Assembly (NCBI GenBank): GCA_028873295.1 | Contig: JAGWKO010000004.1 | Span: 1-47,923, forward strand | Source: Verrucomicrobiota bacterium | Lineage (GTDB): Bacteria; Chlamydiota; Chlamydiia; Chlamydiales; SM23-39 | DNA: 47,923 nucleotides | Direction of reading: 5' to 3' | In this document: piece after piece, positions 31,738-39,599 of the stretch | How the letters are laid out: each line of letters begins with the position of its first letter | Position numbering within the stretch: the first letter of the stretch is position 1 | Notes under the pieces: model-generated | What the model was told of the DNA's origin: nothing | The model's database searches: none | What the model saw: the letters and a program-made list of their open reading frames with translations, nothing else | Translations under genes and position numbers: made by a program

Positions 31738-32055
31738 CTAGATTTTTTTGAGATGTTTGTTGAGAAGCCCGGACATTTTCAGCATATCCACAGGCTTTGT
31801 TCCTAAAACTTCTGCAAGATCGCGATCTGGAACAATCAACCTACGGTTCTTTACATCCTGGCACTTCTTGCTCTTGATATAAGCCCACAGCTTTTTCACA
31901 ATCTCTGGTCTCGTCAGTTTTTTCCCTCCCACAATCTTTGCAAGAGAATCTGAGAGAGCATACTGAATCTGTGTCAATCCGGCCTTCGGTCTAGCTGTCT
32001 TTTTTGCGGGCGCTTTTCTTTTTGGCGCACTCTTCTTTTTAACCACCTTTGCCAT
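31738..32055 (-). CDS. SWIB/MDM2-domain protein with basic N-terminus
   Basis: The 105-residue protein starts with a Lys/Ala/Pro-rich basic stretch (residues 1-28, histone-H1-like) followed by a SWIB domain (about 30-105): LTQIQYALSDSLAKIVGGKK, then LTRPEIVKKLWAYIK and the typical end DMLKMSGLLNKHLKKI. SWIB domains belong to eukaryotic SWI/SNF chromatin remodellers and are known in chlamydiae, where they are suspected to act in nucleoid condensation. The ATG at 32055 is preferred because AGAGGA lies just upstream; an upstream TTG-type extension has no support. The two-part layout suggests a DNA-binding or nucleoid role, which is inferred. Confidence 0.93.
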   Translation of the reverse strand: MAKVVKKKSAPKRKAPAKKTARPKAGLTQIQYALSDSLAKIVGGKKLTRPEIVKKLWAYIKSKKCQDVKNRRLIVPDRDLAEVLGTKPVDMLKMSGLLNKHLKKI

Positions 32056-32155
32056 ACATCCTCTGTTGTCTGAAATTCCAAGCGGGACCATCCCGCTATC
32101 TATTCTTAGAGATGTATGAACTTTTAGGGATTTCTGCAAGAAAATTCTTTACAAC

Positions 32156-32647
32156 CTATTTCACTGCGTGAATCACAGGAACAAAATCCTTCGTTTTTGG
32201 CATCACAAACCCTTTGGGAAAATCTGACTTGCCTGCAGGTAACCACTCCTGACTTCTGCCGAAGAAGAGCAGTTTACCGCGCACCACCAAGTTACCATTC
32301 TCACCAACCCAAAGCTCTGCGTTGTAGATTTTCCCATGCTCGGGATCGACAATTTTTCCCTTGCACTTTGCTCCAGAGTCCACAAGAAACCAGATCAGAT
32401 CAAGACCGCTATAATAGGGATCTCCCTCCATTCCCGGCGCGCGCTTTTTGGGCGCCCAGATCGTATCGCTGAACTTTCCATTCTCATCATAACTGCCGAT
32501 GATACGTCCATAGTGCATCCCATCATAGGAATAGACCGCAACAACGCACTGCGTTACACCCTCTTCATTCACAGTCTTCCAAAACCCGTCAATATCCGTA
32601 CTCTCTCTTGCAAAACAAGAGACTGCCAACAAAAGAAAAAAAAGCAT
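32156..32647 (-). CDS. Exported DUF2147-family protein
   Basis: The 163-residue protein has a signal peptide (MLFFLLLAVSCFA). It shows the DUF2147 pattern: 'DIDGFWKTVNEEGVTQCVVAVYSYDGMHYGRI', seen here over residues 18-49, then LIWFLVDSGAKCKGKIVDPEHGKIYNAELWV. In this family the segment 'G.I.DP..Gk.Y...l' is characteristic; the function is unknown. AGGGG lies about 6 bases before the ATG. It is divergent from the P-type ATPase gene, and an inverted repeat lies between them. Confidence 0.85.
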   Translation of the reverse strand: MLFFLLLAVSCFARESTDIDGFWKTVNEEGVTQCVVAVYSYDGMHYGRIIGSYDENGKFSDTIWAPKKRAPGMEGDPYYSGLDLIWFLVDSGAKCKGKIVDPEHGKIYNAELWVGENGNLVVRGKLLFFGRSQEWLPAGKSDFPKGFVMPKTKDFVPVIHAVK

Positions 32648-32673
32648 AATACCCCTAGACGTATCTCTGTTTT

Positions 32674-32698
32674 TTAACTATATAGTAAAAATAGTTAA
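32674..32698. promoter_or_regulatory. Inverted repeat in the divergent promoter region of the DUF2147 and ATPase genes
   Basis: TTAACTAT (32674-32681) and ATAGTTAA (32691-32698) are exact complements with a 9-base spacer; ACTATATAGT (32677-32686) is a second, overlapping perfect palindrome. The repeat ends 6 bases before the ATPase ATG. It is a candidate operator for one or both genes. Confidence 0.45.
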
Positions 32699-32704
32699 TT
32701 ATCC

Positions 32705-35071
32705 ATGGATCCATCAGACCTCTACCAAAAGACCATCGAAGAACTCTTTCACACTCTTGGCACAAGTGCAAATGGGCTCTCCTCTTCCGAAGCGGGGAGG
32801 AGGCAGGAACAATTTGGCCCTAATGCCATTGAAGAAAAGGAGGGCTCACCACTTTTAAAACTCCTTTTCTACTTCTGGGGTCCAATCCCCTGGATGATCG
32901 AAATCGCCGCCCTTCTCTCTTTTTTTCTGCGCCACTTTGCAGATTGCATTCTCATCTCATCCCTTCTCTTCATCAATGGGCTGATTCGCTATTTTGAAGA
33001 AAAACAGGCGGGAAATGCCCTGCAGGCGCTGCGCAGAAATCTCGCCTTGCGCGCTCTTGTCAAAAGAGATGGGACGTGGCAGGAGATAGAAGCGACTTTG
33101 CTTGTCCCGGGAGATATCATCCGCCTGCGCATCGGCAATCTCATTCCTGCCGACGCAAAGCTCATCTCCGAAGGCGCTCTTTCCGTCGATCAATCCACAG
33201 TAACGGGAGAATCGCTCCCTGTCTCAAAAGAAAAGGGCGATCTTCTCTACTCCGGATCTGTTGTAAAGCGCGGAGAGATGGAGGCGCTGATTGTCGCTAC
33301 AGGGAAAAAGAGCTTCATGGGGAAAACTGCAGAGCTTGTCCTCAAAGCGGGAGCTCCTTCCCACTTTCAAAGAGCAGTTCTTCAGATCGGCAAGTTTCTT
33401 ATCTTGCTCTCTCTTAGCCTTGTTTTTCTCATTATCGCCATCCAACTCTCGCGTGGGGAGTCTTTTTTTATCATAGCAGAATTTGTCCTTGTCCTTCTCA
33501 TCGCCTCAATTCCAGTCGCCCTCCCGGCGATTCTTTCGGTCACGATGGCACTTGGCGCGCTGCGCCTCTCGCGCATGCAGGCGCTTGTCACAAAACTGGA
33601 ATCAATCGAGGAGATGGCAGGCATCGACACACTCTGTTCAGACAAAACCGGCACTCTTACTGAGAATCGCCTGCAGTGGATCGATACTTTTCTCTCCCCT
33701 TCTGCAACAAAAGAGGAGCTCTCCACAGCAGCAGCAGGTAGCTGCAGAAAGGAAGATAAGGATCCTATCGATCTTGCCATTCTCGAATATGCAAAAGAGC
33801 CAAGGCAGATCCGCTTTACTCCCTTTGATCCCACAGCAAAGCGCGCAAGCGGCACGATTCTTACCGAAGAACAGAGGGAAGTCGAAGTCACCAAGGGCGC
33901 ACCCCAGGTCGTGCTCACTCTCTCTCAACCGGGCAAAGAAGAGAGAGCCACAATGGAAAGAAGGATCGACCTATGGGCAGAAAAGGGCTATCGAACCCTC
34001 GGCGTCGCACGCAAAGAAAATGAGCAGTGGAAACTCCTTGGCCTCATTGCTCTTGCAGATCCTCTGCGTGCCGATGCCAAAGAGACCATCGCGCGCGCAA
34101 AAGAACATGGCATTACAATCAAAATGGTAACAGGAGACCATAGCGCCATTGCAAAAGACACACTGGAAAATCTCGGACTCGGCACGAAAATTATCACTGC
34201 AGCAGGGCTTCAGGAAACGGAAATCGAAAAAATAGACGGCTTTGCAGAGGTTGTCCCCGAACACAAGCTGCAGATCGTTGATGCGCTGCAAAAACGCGGG
34301 CACCTTGTAGGGATGACAGGTGATGGCGTCAACGATGCTCCCGCGCTAAAACAGGCCGATGTTGGCATCGCCGTTCACCCTTCCACAGATGCGGCCAGAG
34401 CTGCCGCCGCTCTTGTGCTTACAAAACCGGGACTCTCCGTTATCATCAAAGCAATCGAAGAGGCTCGATGCATTTTCGAGCGCATGCAGAGTTATGCCAT
34501 CTACAGAATCGCAGAAACAGTACGCATCATCTTCTTCATCACAAGCTGTATTCTTATTTACAATTTCTACCCCATCACTCCATTGATGATCATCATGTTA
34601 GCTCTTCTAAACGACATTCCACTTCTTTCGATTGCCTATGACAACACCTCGATCGATCAAAATCCTGTTCGCTGGAAAATGCAACAGATCATCATCATTG
34701 CGGCTCTTCTTGGCGCTCTTGGTGTTATCGAATCTTTTCTCCTTCTCTTTCTCCTGAAGAGCTTTACTTCCCTTACTCTTTCCGCGCTTCAATCGGCCTT
34801 TTTTCTGAAACTCTCCGTAGCCGGCCATCAGACCCTCTTTGTCGCAAGAACAAAAAATGCCTTCTATCGCCCTCCCTATCCCTCTCTTATTCTCTTGATA
34901 GCCATTCTCGCAACGCAGACAGTTGCAGCTCTTATCACGGGATTTGGACTTCTTATTACAGCGCTTCCCTGGCATCTCATCGGCCTCATCTGGATCTATA
35001 CCCTCACTTGGATCTTCTTTATCGACCGCCTCAAAATCCTCACATGGAAAAAAATAGTTGACACTCCCTGA
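32705..35071 (+). CDS. P-type ATPase, plasma-membrane proton pump (P3A) family
   Basis: The 788-residue protein shows the P-type order: actuator motif TGES (167-170), phosphorylated Asp313 in CSDKTGTLTE, nucleotide-domain FDPTAKRASGT and KGAPQVV, and the hinge TGDGVNDAPALKQADVGIAV near residue 540. The N-terminal cation-transporter segment begins at GLSSSEAGRRQEQFGPN. The short length and PVALPAILSVTMALGA in the fourth membrane helix fit the P3A proton-ATPase group (fungal and plant plasma-membrane H+-ATPase, also some prokaryotes) rather than Ca2+ or K+ pumps. It should pump protons out at ATP cost. The cyoABCD operon starts 23 bases later on the same strand. No ribosome binding site is obvious before the ATG. 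Confidence 0.9.
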   Translation: MDPSDLYQKTIEELFHTLGTSANGLSSSEAGRRQEQFGPNAIEEKEGSPLLKLLFYFWGPIPWMIEIAALLSFFLRHFADCILISSLLFINGLIRYFEEKQAGNALQALRRNLALRALVKRDGTWQEIEATLLVPGDIIRLRIGNLIPADAKLISEGALSVDQSTVTGESLPVSKEKGDLLYSGSVVKRGEMEALIVATGKKSFMGKTAELVLKAGAPSHFQRAVLQIGKFLILLSLSLVFLIIAIQLSRGESFFIIAEFVLVLLIASIPVALPAILSVTMALGALRLSRMQALVTKLESIEEMAGIDTLCSDKTGTLTENRLQWIDTFLSPSATKEELSTAAAGSCRKEDKDPIDLAILEYAKEPRQIRFTPFDPTAKRASGTILTEEQREVEVTKGAPQVVLTLSQPGKEERATMERRIDLWAEKGYRTLGVARKENEQWKLLGLIALADPLRADAKETIARAKEHGITIKMVTGDHSAIAKDTLENLGLGTKIITAAGLQETEIEKIDGFAEVVPEHKLQIVDALQKRGHLVGMTGDGVNDAPALKQADVGIAVHPSTDAARAAAALVLTKPGLSVIIKAIEEARCIFERMQSYAIYRIAETVRIIFFITSCILIYNFYPITPLMIIMLALLNDIPLLSIAYDNTSIDQNPVRWKMQQIIIIAALLGALGVIESFLLLFLLKSFTSLTLSALQSAFFLKLSVAGHQTLFVARTKNAFYRPPYPSLILLIAILATQTVAALITGFGLLITALPWHLIGLIWIYTLTWIFFIDRLKILTWKKIVDTP

Positions 35072-35094
35072 CCTCTTCCTCAAAATCCGCTTTT

Positions 35095-35985
35095 ATGAGG
35101 GTCTTCAAACCTGTCGTCTCACTCCTTCTTCTCTCTGGTCTGATTCTTCTTGCCATCCTGCTCTTACAATTCTTTGAGCTTTCGCACTTTCAATCCTACA
35201 TCGCAATCCTTTTTCCCAAAGGGATGATCGGGGTTAAAGAAGCCGACCTTCTCCTGATCATTCAGGCGATCATGCTGATTGTGGTCTTCCCCGTCTATCT
35301 CTTTACCTTTCTCTTTTCCTGGCTCTACCGCTCTGACAATCCGCATGGTATTTATGATCCCGACCTCATCGATCACCGCGTCGCGGAATATTTTTGGTGG
35401 GGGACCCCCCTTGTTTTAACAGCAGTGATCTGCTCTATTACTGTGATTCGCACCTATCAACTCGACCCCTTCAAGCCGATTGTCTCTGATGTTCCTGCGA
35501 AAAGAATTCAGGTCGTCGCCCTGCAGTGGAAATGGCTCTTCATTTATCCGGAAGAAAAAATTGCCAGTCTCAACTTCGTCCAACTCCCTCTCAATACTCC
35601 GATTCATTTTGAAATCACCGCAGACGCCCCCATGAACTCCTTTTGGATCCCTCATCTCGGGAGCCAGATCTACGCAATGCCAAAGATGCGCTCTGAGCTC
35701 TACCTGATCGCAGATGCAGAGGGCGATTTTCCCGGCTACTCTGCAAATATCAGCGGAACCGGGTTTTCCGACATGCACTTCATCGCGCGCGTCTCTAACC
35801 AGGAGGCCTTCGAAGAGTGGGTTGCCCTTGCAAAAAAAAGCAGTGAAAACCTCGATATTCCCTCCTTCGAACTTCTGGCCCGTCCACAGGAAGGGTACCT
35901 TGCTCCGAAGACCTATCGTCTCCAGGATGAAACCCTTTTCGACTATGTACTCATGAAATATATGTATCCACAGGCAATACAATGA
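35095..35985 (+). CDS. cyoA: Cytochrome bo3 quinol oxidase subunit II
   Basis: The 296-residue subunit has three hydrophobic N-terminal segments and a periplasmic cupredoxin domain. The segment MNSFWIPHLGSQIYAMPKM matches E. coli CyoA almost residue for residue in its pattern, as does GTGFSDMHFIARV. The Cu-A ligands of cytochrome c oxidase subunit II (two Cys and the His-Met partners) are missing, which marks a quinol rather than a cytochrome c oxidase. No lipobox cysteine is present, unlike E. coli CyoA. It overlaps cyoB by 4 bases. Confidence 0.94.
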   Translation: MRVFKPVVSLLLLSGLILLAILLLQFFELSHFQSYIAILFPKGMIGVKEADLLLIIQAIMLIVVFPVYLFTFLFSWLYRSDNPHGIYDPDLIDHRVAEYFWWGTPLVLTAVICSITVIRTYQLDPFKPIVSDVPAKRIQVVALQWKWLFIYPEEKIASLNFVQLPLNTPIHFEITADAPMNSFWIPHLGSQIYAMPKMRSELYLIADAEGDFPGYSANISGTGFSDMHFIARVSNQEAFEEWVALAKKSSENLDIPSFELLARPQEGYLAPKTYRLQDETLFDYVLMKYMYPQAIQ

Positions 35986-37949
35986 ACTGGGCAGGAAAAC
36001 TCACACTCGACGCTTTTCAGCATGAACTCAGCCAAAATATCGCGGTCGTCTCGATGGCACTTGGCGGGATTGCCATCGCAGGACTTCTCTTCTACCTGAA
36101 ACGATGGCGCTGGCTCTGGGACGAATGGCTCACCTCCGTGGACCCCAAAAAGATCGGGGTCATGTACATCATTACTGTTATTCTCATGTTCACGAAGGGC
36201 TTTGCCGATGCTCTGTTGATGCGACTGCAACAGGCCCTTGCTGTTGGAGACAATCAGGGATTTATTTCCGCAGAGCATTTTCAGGAGATCTTTTCTGCGC
36301 ACGGCACGACGATGATCTTCTTTGTCGGTATGGGAGTCATCTTTGGGCTGATGAATCTTATCGTCCCCCTTCAGATCGGCGCCCGCGATGTAGCTTATCC
36401 CTTTTTAAACGCGGTCGGCTTTTGGCTCTTTGCAGCTGGCGCAGTTTTAACCCTCATCTCTCTTGCCTATGGCGGCTTCTCCATCTCGGGATGGCTCTCC
36501 TACCCTCCCCTTTCAGGCCTCGAATATAGCCCGGGAACAGGGACAAATTACTGGATCTGGGCAGTCCAGGTCGCAGGCGTAGGGAGTACTCTTGCAGGAA
36601 TCAATTTTCTTGCGACAATTCTCAAAATGCGCTGCCCTGGCATGACCTTCATGAAAATGCCCATCTTTGTCTGGAGCGTTCTTTGCGCCGTGGTTCTGAT
36701 CGTCTTTGCCTTCCCCATTCTTACAGCCACGCTCTATCTCCTCACCCTCGATCGCTATATGGGCACGCATTTCTTCACCGTAAGCGGCGGAGGAAACTTC
36801 ATGCTCTACATCAACCTGATTTGGGCCTGGGGACACCCCGAAGTCTATATTTTGATCCTCCCCGCTTTTGGCGTCTTCTCCGAAGTGGTCGCCACGTTCT
36901 CGGAAAAACGCCTTTTTGGCTATGCATCAATGGTTTGGGCGCTTATCTTCATCGCCATTCTCTCCTTTATCGTATGGCTTCACCATTTCTTTGTGATGGG
37001 GGCAAGTCCTGCCGTCAACTCCTTCTTTGGCGTGATGACGATGGTGATCGCGATTCCAACTGGGGTCAAGGTGTTTAACTGGCTCTTCACTAAATTTCGC
37101 GGTCGCGTCCATCTCACATCGCCCATGTTCTGGTTTTTTGCCTTCATTCTCAACTTTACAGTGGCAGGAATGACGGGCATGCTTCTCTCCTCGCCTCCTG
37201 TGGACTATCAGGTGCATAATAGCCTTTTTCTCATTGCGCACTTCCATGGCATGGTTATTGGAGGGGTTCTCTTTGGTTTTTTCTGTGCCTTCACCTACTG
37301 GTTTCCCAAATTCACTGGCCTTGCCCTGGATGAAAAGCTCAACCGCTATGCCTTCTGGTGCTGGTTCCTTGGCTTTCTCATCGCCTTTATGCCGCTCTAT
37401 ATGCTGGGGTTCATGGGGGCAACAAGAAGGTTGAGCCACTATGAAGCCTCTACCGGCTGGCATCCTCTCTTTGTTCTTGTGGGCATTGGGGCCCTCATCA
37501 TTCTCGCAGGCGCCCTTATCCAGACCTATGGGCTCTACACGGTTCTGCGCTATCCGGAGCGCCACCGCGTGCGTTCCTCCGATCCCTGGAATGCAAGAAC
37601 ACTGGAGTGGTGGGCCCACTCCCCGCCTCCTGTCTATAATTTTGCGATTCTTCCCATTGTTGGCAGCATTGATCCGCTCTGGGCGAAAAAAAAGGGAGAA
37701 GCGCCTGAGCAATCCGGCATCTATGAGCCGATCCCCATTCCCAACAATACAGGAATTCCTTTCCTCATCGGGGCTTTTGCCCTTGTCTTTACCTTTGCGA
37801 TTACCTGGGAAGTCTACTGGCTCTCTCTTCTTTCCTTTGTAGCGATTGCGATTGCACTCATCGTCCGCCTTTCCGGTCCTGACACACAGGAACACACCAT
37901 GCTCAGCGCAGAAGAAGTTCAAATGATGGAGCAAAAACTTACGTTATGA
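35982..37949 (+). CDS. cyoB: Cytochrome bo3 quinol oxidase subunit I
   Basis: The 655-residue catalytic subunit has about fifteen membrane helices. It reduces O2 with electrons from quinol and pumps protons. Cu-B ligands are visible: His in WGHPEVYILILP (near residue 283), with the cross-linked Tyr, and the pair in WLHHFFVMG (about 332-333). HFHGMVIGG (about 419-421) holds the heme ligands, and the first heme His is in FSAHGTTMIFF. The length is close to E. coli CyoB (663). It overlaps cyoA and cyoC by 4 bases each. Confidence 0.96.
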   Translation: MNWAGKLTLDAFQHELSQNIAVVSMALGGIAIAGLLFYLKRWRWLWDEWLTSVDPKKIGVMYIITVILMFTKGFADALLMRLQQALAVGDNQGFISAEHFQEIFSAHGTTMIFFVGMGVIFGLMNLIVPLQIGARDVAYPFLNAVGFWLFAAGAVLTLISLAYGGFSISGWLSYPPLSGLEYSPGTGTNYWIWAVQVAGVGSTLAGINFLATILKMRCPGMTFMKMPIFVWSVLCAVVLIVFAFPILTATLYLLTLDRYMGTHFFTVSGGGNFMLYINLIWAWGHPEVYILILPAFGVFSEVVATFSEKRLFGYASMVWALIFIAILSFIVWLHHFFVMGASPAVNSFFGVMTMVIAIPTGVKVFNWLFTKFRGRVHLTSPMFWFFAFILNFTVAGMTGMLLSSPPVDYQVHNSLFLIAHFHGMVIGGVLFGFFCAFTYWFPKFTGLALDEKLNRYAFWCWFLGFLIAFMPLYMLGFMGATRRLSHYEASTGWHPLFVLVGIGALIILAGALIQTYGLYTVLRYPERHRVRSSDPWNARTLEWWAHSPPPVYNFAILPIVGSIDPLWAKKKGEAPEQSGIYEPIPIPNNTGIPFLIGAFALVFTFAITWEVYWLSLLSFVAIAIALIVRLSGPDTQEHTMLSAEEVQMMEQKLTL

Positions 37950-38566
37950 CAGTCCACTATACTCCGCCACTTACACCAGACACGCGCTTTCCTGACCCAC
38001 ACCAAGATATGTTCGCGCGAAATATCCTCGGGTTTTGGATCTATTTGATGACCGATTGTCTTATCTTTGCGACACTCTTCATCACACATGCCATTCTAAA
38101 AGCGGAAACGTTCGGGGGCCCTTCAGGACGCGAACTCTTCGATCTGCCCTACACTTTTGCAGAAACAGCGGCTCTTCTTCTCAGCAGCATCACCTGTGGC
38201 TTTGCCATCCTCTCCTCCCTGCAAAAGAAGCTGAAGTCAGTCATTGCCTGGCTAATCGTTGCTTTTCTTTGCGGCGCTCTCTTTGTCGGACTGGAGCTTC
38301 ATGAATTCTCCTCTTTTGTCGAACAGGGGGCGAGCTGGGCCCGAAGTGCCTACCTCTCCTCCTTCTTTGCTCTTGTTGGAACACACGGCCTTCACGTCTC
38401 TCTTGGTCTCACCTGGCTCTCTGTGCTCATAGGGCAGCTGCTTTTCTATGGCATCACTCCCTTTATCTTCAGACGCCTTGTCATCTTTGCCATGTTCTGG
38501 CACTTTCTCGATCTCGTCTGGATCTTTCTTTTTACCTTTGTCTACCTGTTTGGAGTCCTGTTATGA
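37946..38566 (+). CDS. cyoC: Cytochrome bo3 quinol oxidase subunit III
   Basis: The 206-residue protein has five membrane helices and the subunit III pattern: LGFWIYLMTDCLIFATLF, FAETAALLLSSITCGFA, ALVGTHGLHVSLGLTW and MFWHFLDLVWIFLFTFVYLF. The length matches E. coli CyoC (204). It overlaps cyoB and cyoD by 4 bases. Confidence 0.95.
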   Translation: MTVHYTPPLTPDTRFPDPHQDMFARNILGFWIYLMTDCLIFATLFITHAILKAETFGGPSGRELFDLPYTFAETAALLLSSITCGFAILSSLQKKLKSVIAWLIVAFLCGALFVGLELHEFSSFVEQGASWARSAYLSSFFALVGTHGLHVSLGLTWLSVLIGQLLFYGITPFIFRRLVIFAMFWHFLDLVWIFLFTFVYLFGVLL

Positions 38567-38907
38567 GTCACGAGCCCTCCTTCGAAGATGTAAAAAAGTA
38601 CTACCACGGCACCTTCCGCTCCTACATCATCGGCTTTTTTCTCTCCCTTCTTCTTACGCTCGCTGCCTTTGGCCTTGTCGCTGCCAAATTCCCTCTTGCC
38701 CTTTGGCTTCCCTCAACCATCGCACTCCTTGCGCTTCTTCAAGCCGGCATCCAGGTCCGCTTCTTTCTCAAGCTCGGCAGTGAAGGGAAACCCCACTGGC
38801 AAAGCATTATCTTTGCCTTCCTCATTCTCGTCCTTCTCATCATCACGCTGGGCTCCCTCTGGATCATGTTTGATCTCAATGCTCGCCTTATGGTTATGCC
38901 TGAATAG
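38563..38907 (+). CDS. cyoD: Cytochrome bo3 quinol oxidase subunit IV
   Basis: The 114-residue protein has three membrane helices (about 25-45, 48-65 and 80-103). The opening VKKYYHGTFRSYIIGFFLSL and the third helix with IMFDLNARLM are typical of CyoD. It is the last gene of cyoABCD. No cyoE (heme O synthase) follows, so heme O must be made by a gene elsewhere if the oxidase is a true bo3 enzyme. Confidence 0.92.
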   Translation: MSHEPSFEDVKKYYHGTFRSYIIGFFLSLLLTLAAFGLVAAKFPLALWLPSTIALLALLQAGIQVRFFLKLGSEGKPHWQSIIFAFLILVLLIITLGSLWIMFDLNARLMVMPE

Positions 38908-38968
38908 ACCTCTCCATGGACTTTTATTTCTGAATCACATATTCTGCAAACAGAAAGAAAAAAGAAAT

Positions 38969-38991
38969 AATTACTTTGTTTTTAAGTAATT
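38969..38991. repeat. Inverted repeat before the VTT-family gene
   Basis: AATTACTT (38969-38976) and AAGTAATT (38984-38991) pair with a 7-base T-rich loop. It lies between cyoD and the next gene, 8 bases before its ATG. It may end the cyo transcript or control the following gene; AAGTAAT is repeated directly at the start codon. Confidence 0.4.
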
Positions 38992-38999
38992 TATAAGTA

Positions 39000-39599
39000 A
39001 TGGAAAACACAAAATCAAATTCCAGACTTTATCTGTGGGCGCAAAACAAAGCGATTTCTACAAAAGCGCCCCTTTGGATAGGAGTTCTCTTTTTTCTGGA
39101 ACTCTTTCTCCTCATTCCCCTTGACCCGATTCTTCTCTTTTTTTGTTTACAGAGGCGCCCCAACATCTTTCTCTATACGATCACAGCGGCGGTTGCATCT
39201 GTTTTAAGCGGAGCCATGGGTTATCTGGTGGGGCGTTTTCTTTGGGATTTGATGGGGCCCTTTGTTCTTACTCACCTTCTTTCACCAGCACAATTTGAAA
39301 AGCTCTCTTACCACCTGCAAACCTATGAGCACCTGGCTGTCTTTGTAGGCATGCTTCTTCCTTTTCCTCTCAAAGCGCTCAGTCTTCTCTCCGGAGTTTT
39401 CCAACTGGGTTTTCTGCCCTTTGCCCTTTTCATGCTTCTGGCGCGTTTGCTCCGGTTTTCCTTAATCGGCGGGGTAAGTGCGGTATGGGGCGAGAGAGTA
39501 CAACCCTTTATCGAGCGTCATTTTCAACATATTCTCCTTGTTATCGGAGCAAAAGTAGCTGTTGTTCTTCTTTGCGCCTGGCTTTTTTCAAGAGGATGA
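39000..39599 (+). CDS. DedA/VTT-family (YqaA-like) membrane protein
   Basis: The 199-residue protein has four to five predicted membrane helices. It has the VTT pattern: LLIPLDPILLFFCLQRRPNI, a Gly-rich turn SGAMGYLVGRFLWD, and a Pro-containing re-entrant segment VGMLLPFPLKALSLLSGVFQ. Family members are linked to membrane lipid scrambling and membrane homeostasis; the substrate of this one is unknown. The ATG at 39000 lies in AT-rich DNA with no clear ribosome binding site. Its last 12 bases overlap the end of convergent ftsH. Confidence 0.82.
   Translation: MENTKSNSRLYLWAQNKAISTKAPLWIGVLFFLELFLLIPLDPILLFFCLQRRPNIFLYTITAAVASVLSGAMGYLVGRFLWDLMGPFVLTHLLSPAQFEKLSYHLQTYEHLAVFVGMLLPFPLKALSLLSGVFQLGFLPFALFMLLARLLRFSLIGGVSAVWGERVQPFIERHFQHILLVIGAKVAVVLLCAWLFSRG

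Noticed and set aside
36927-37934. 335-codon open frame on the minus strand opposite cyoB
   Set aside because: It is antisense to a clear cyoB gene, is full of His/Arg/Lys/Gly in a pattern typical of the reverse of membrane-protein codons, and has no domain or ribosome binding site.
35095-38907. Reading the oxidase genes as a cytochrome c oxidase (coxBACD)
   Set aside because: Subunit II lacks the Cu-A cysteines and follows the CyoA pattern, so a quinol oxidase is the better call.
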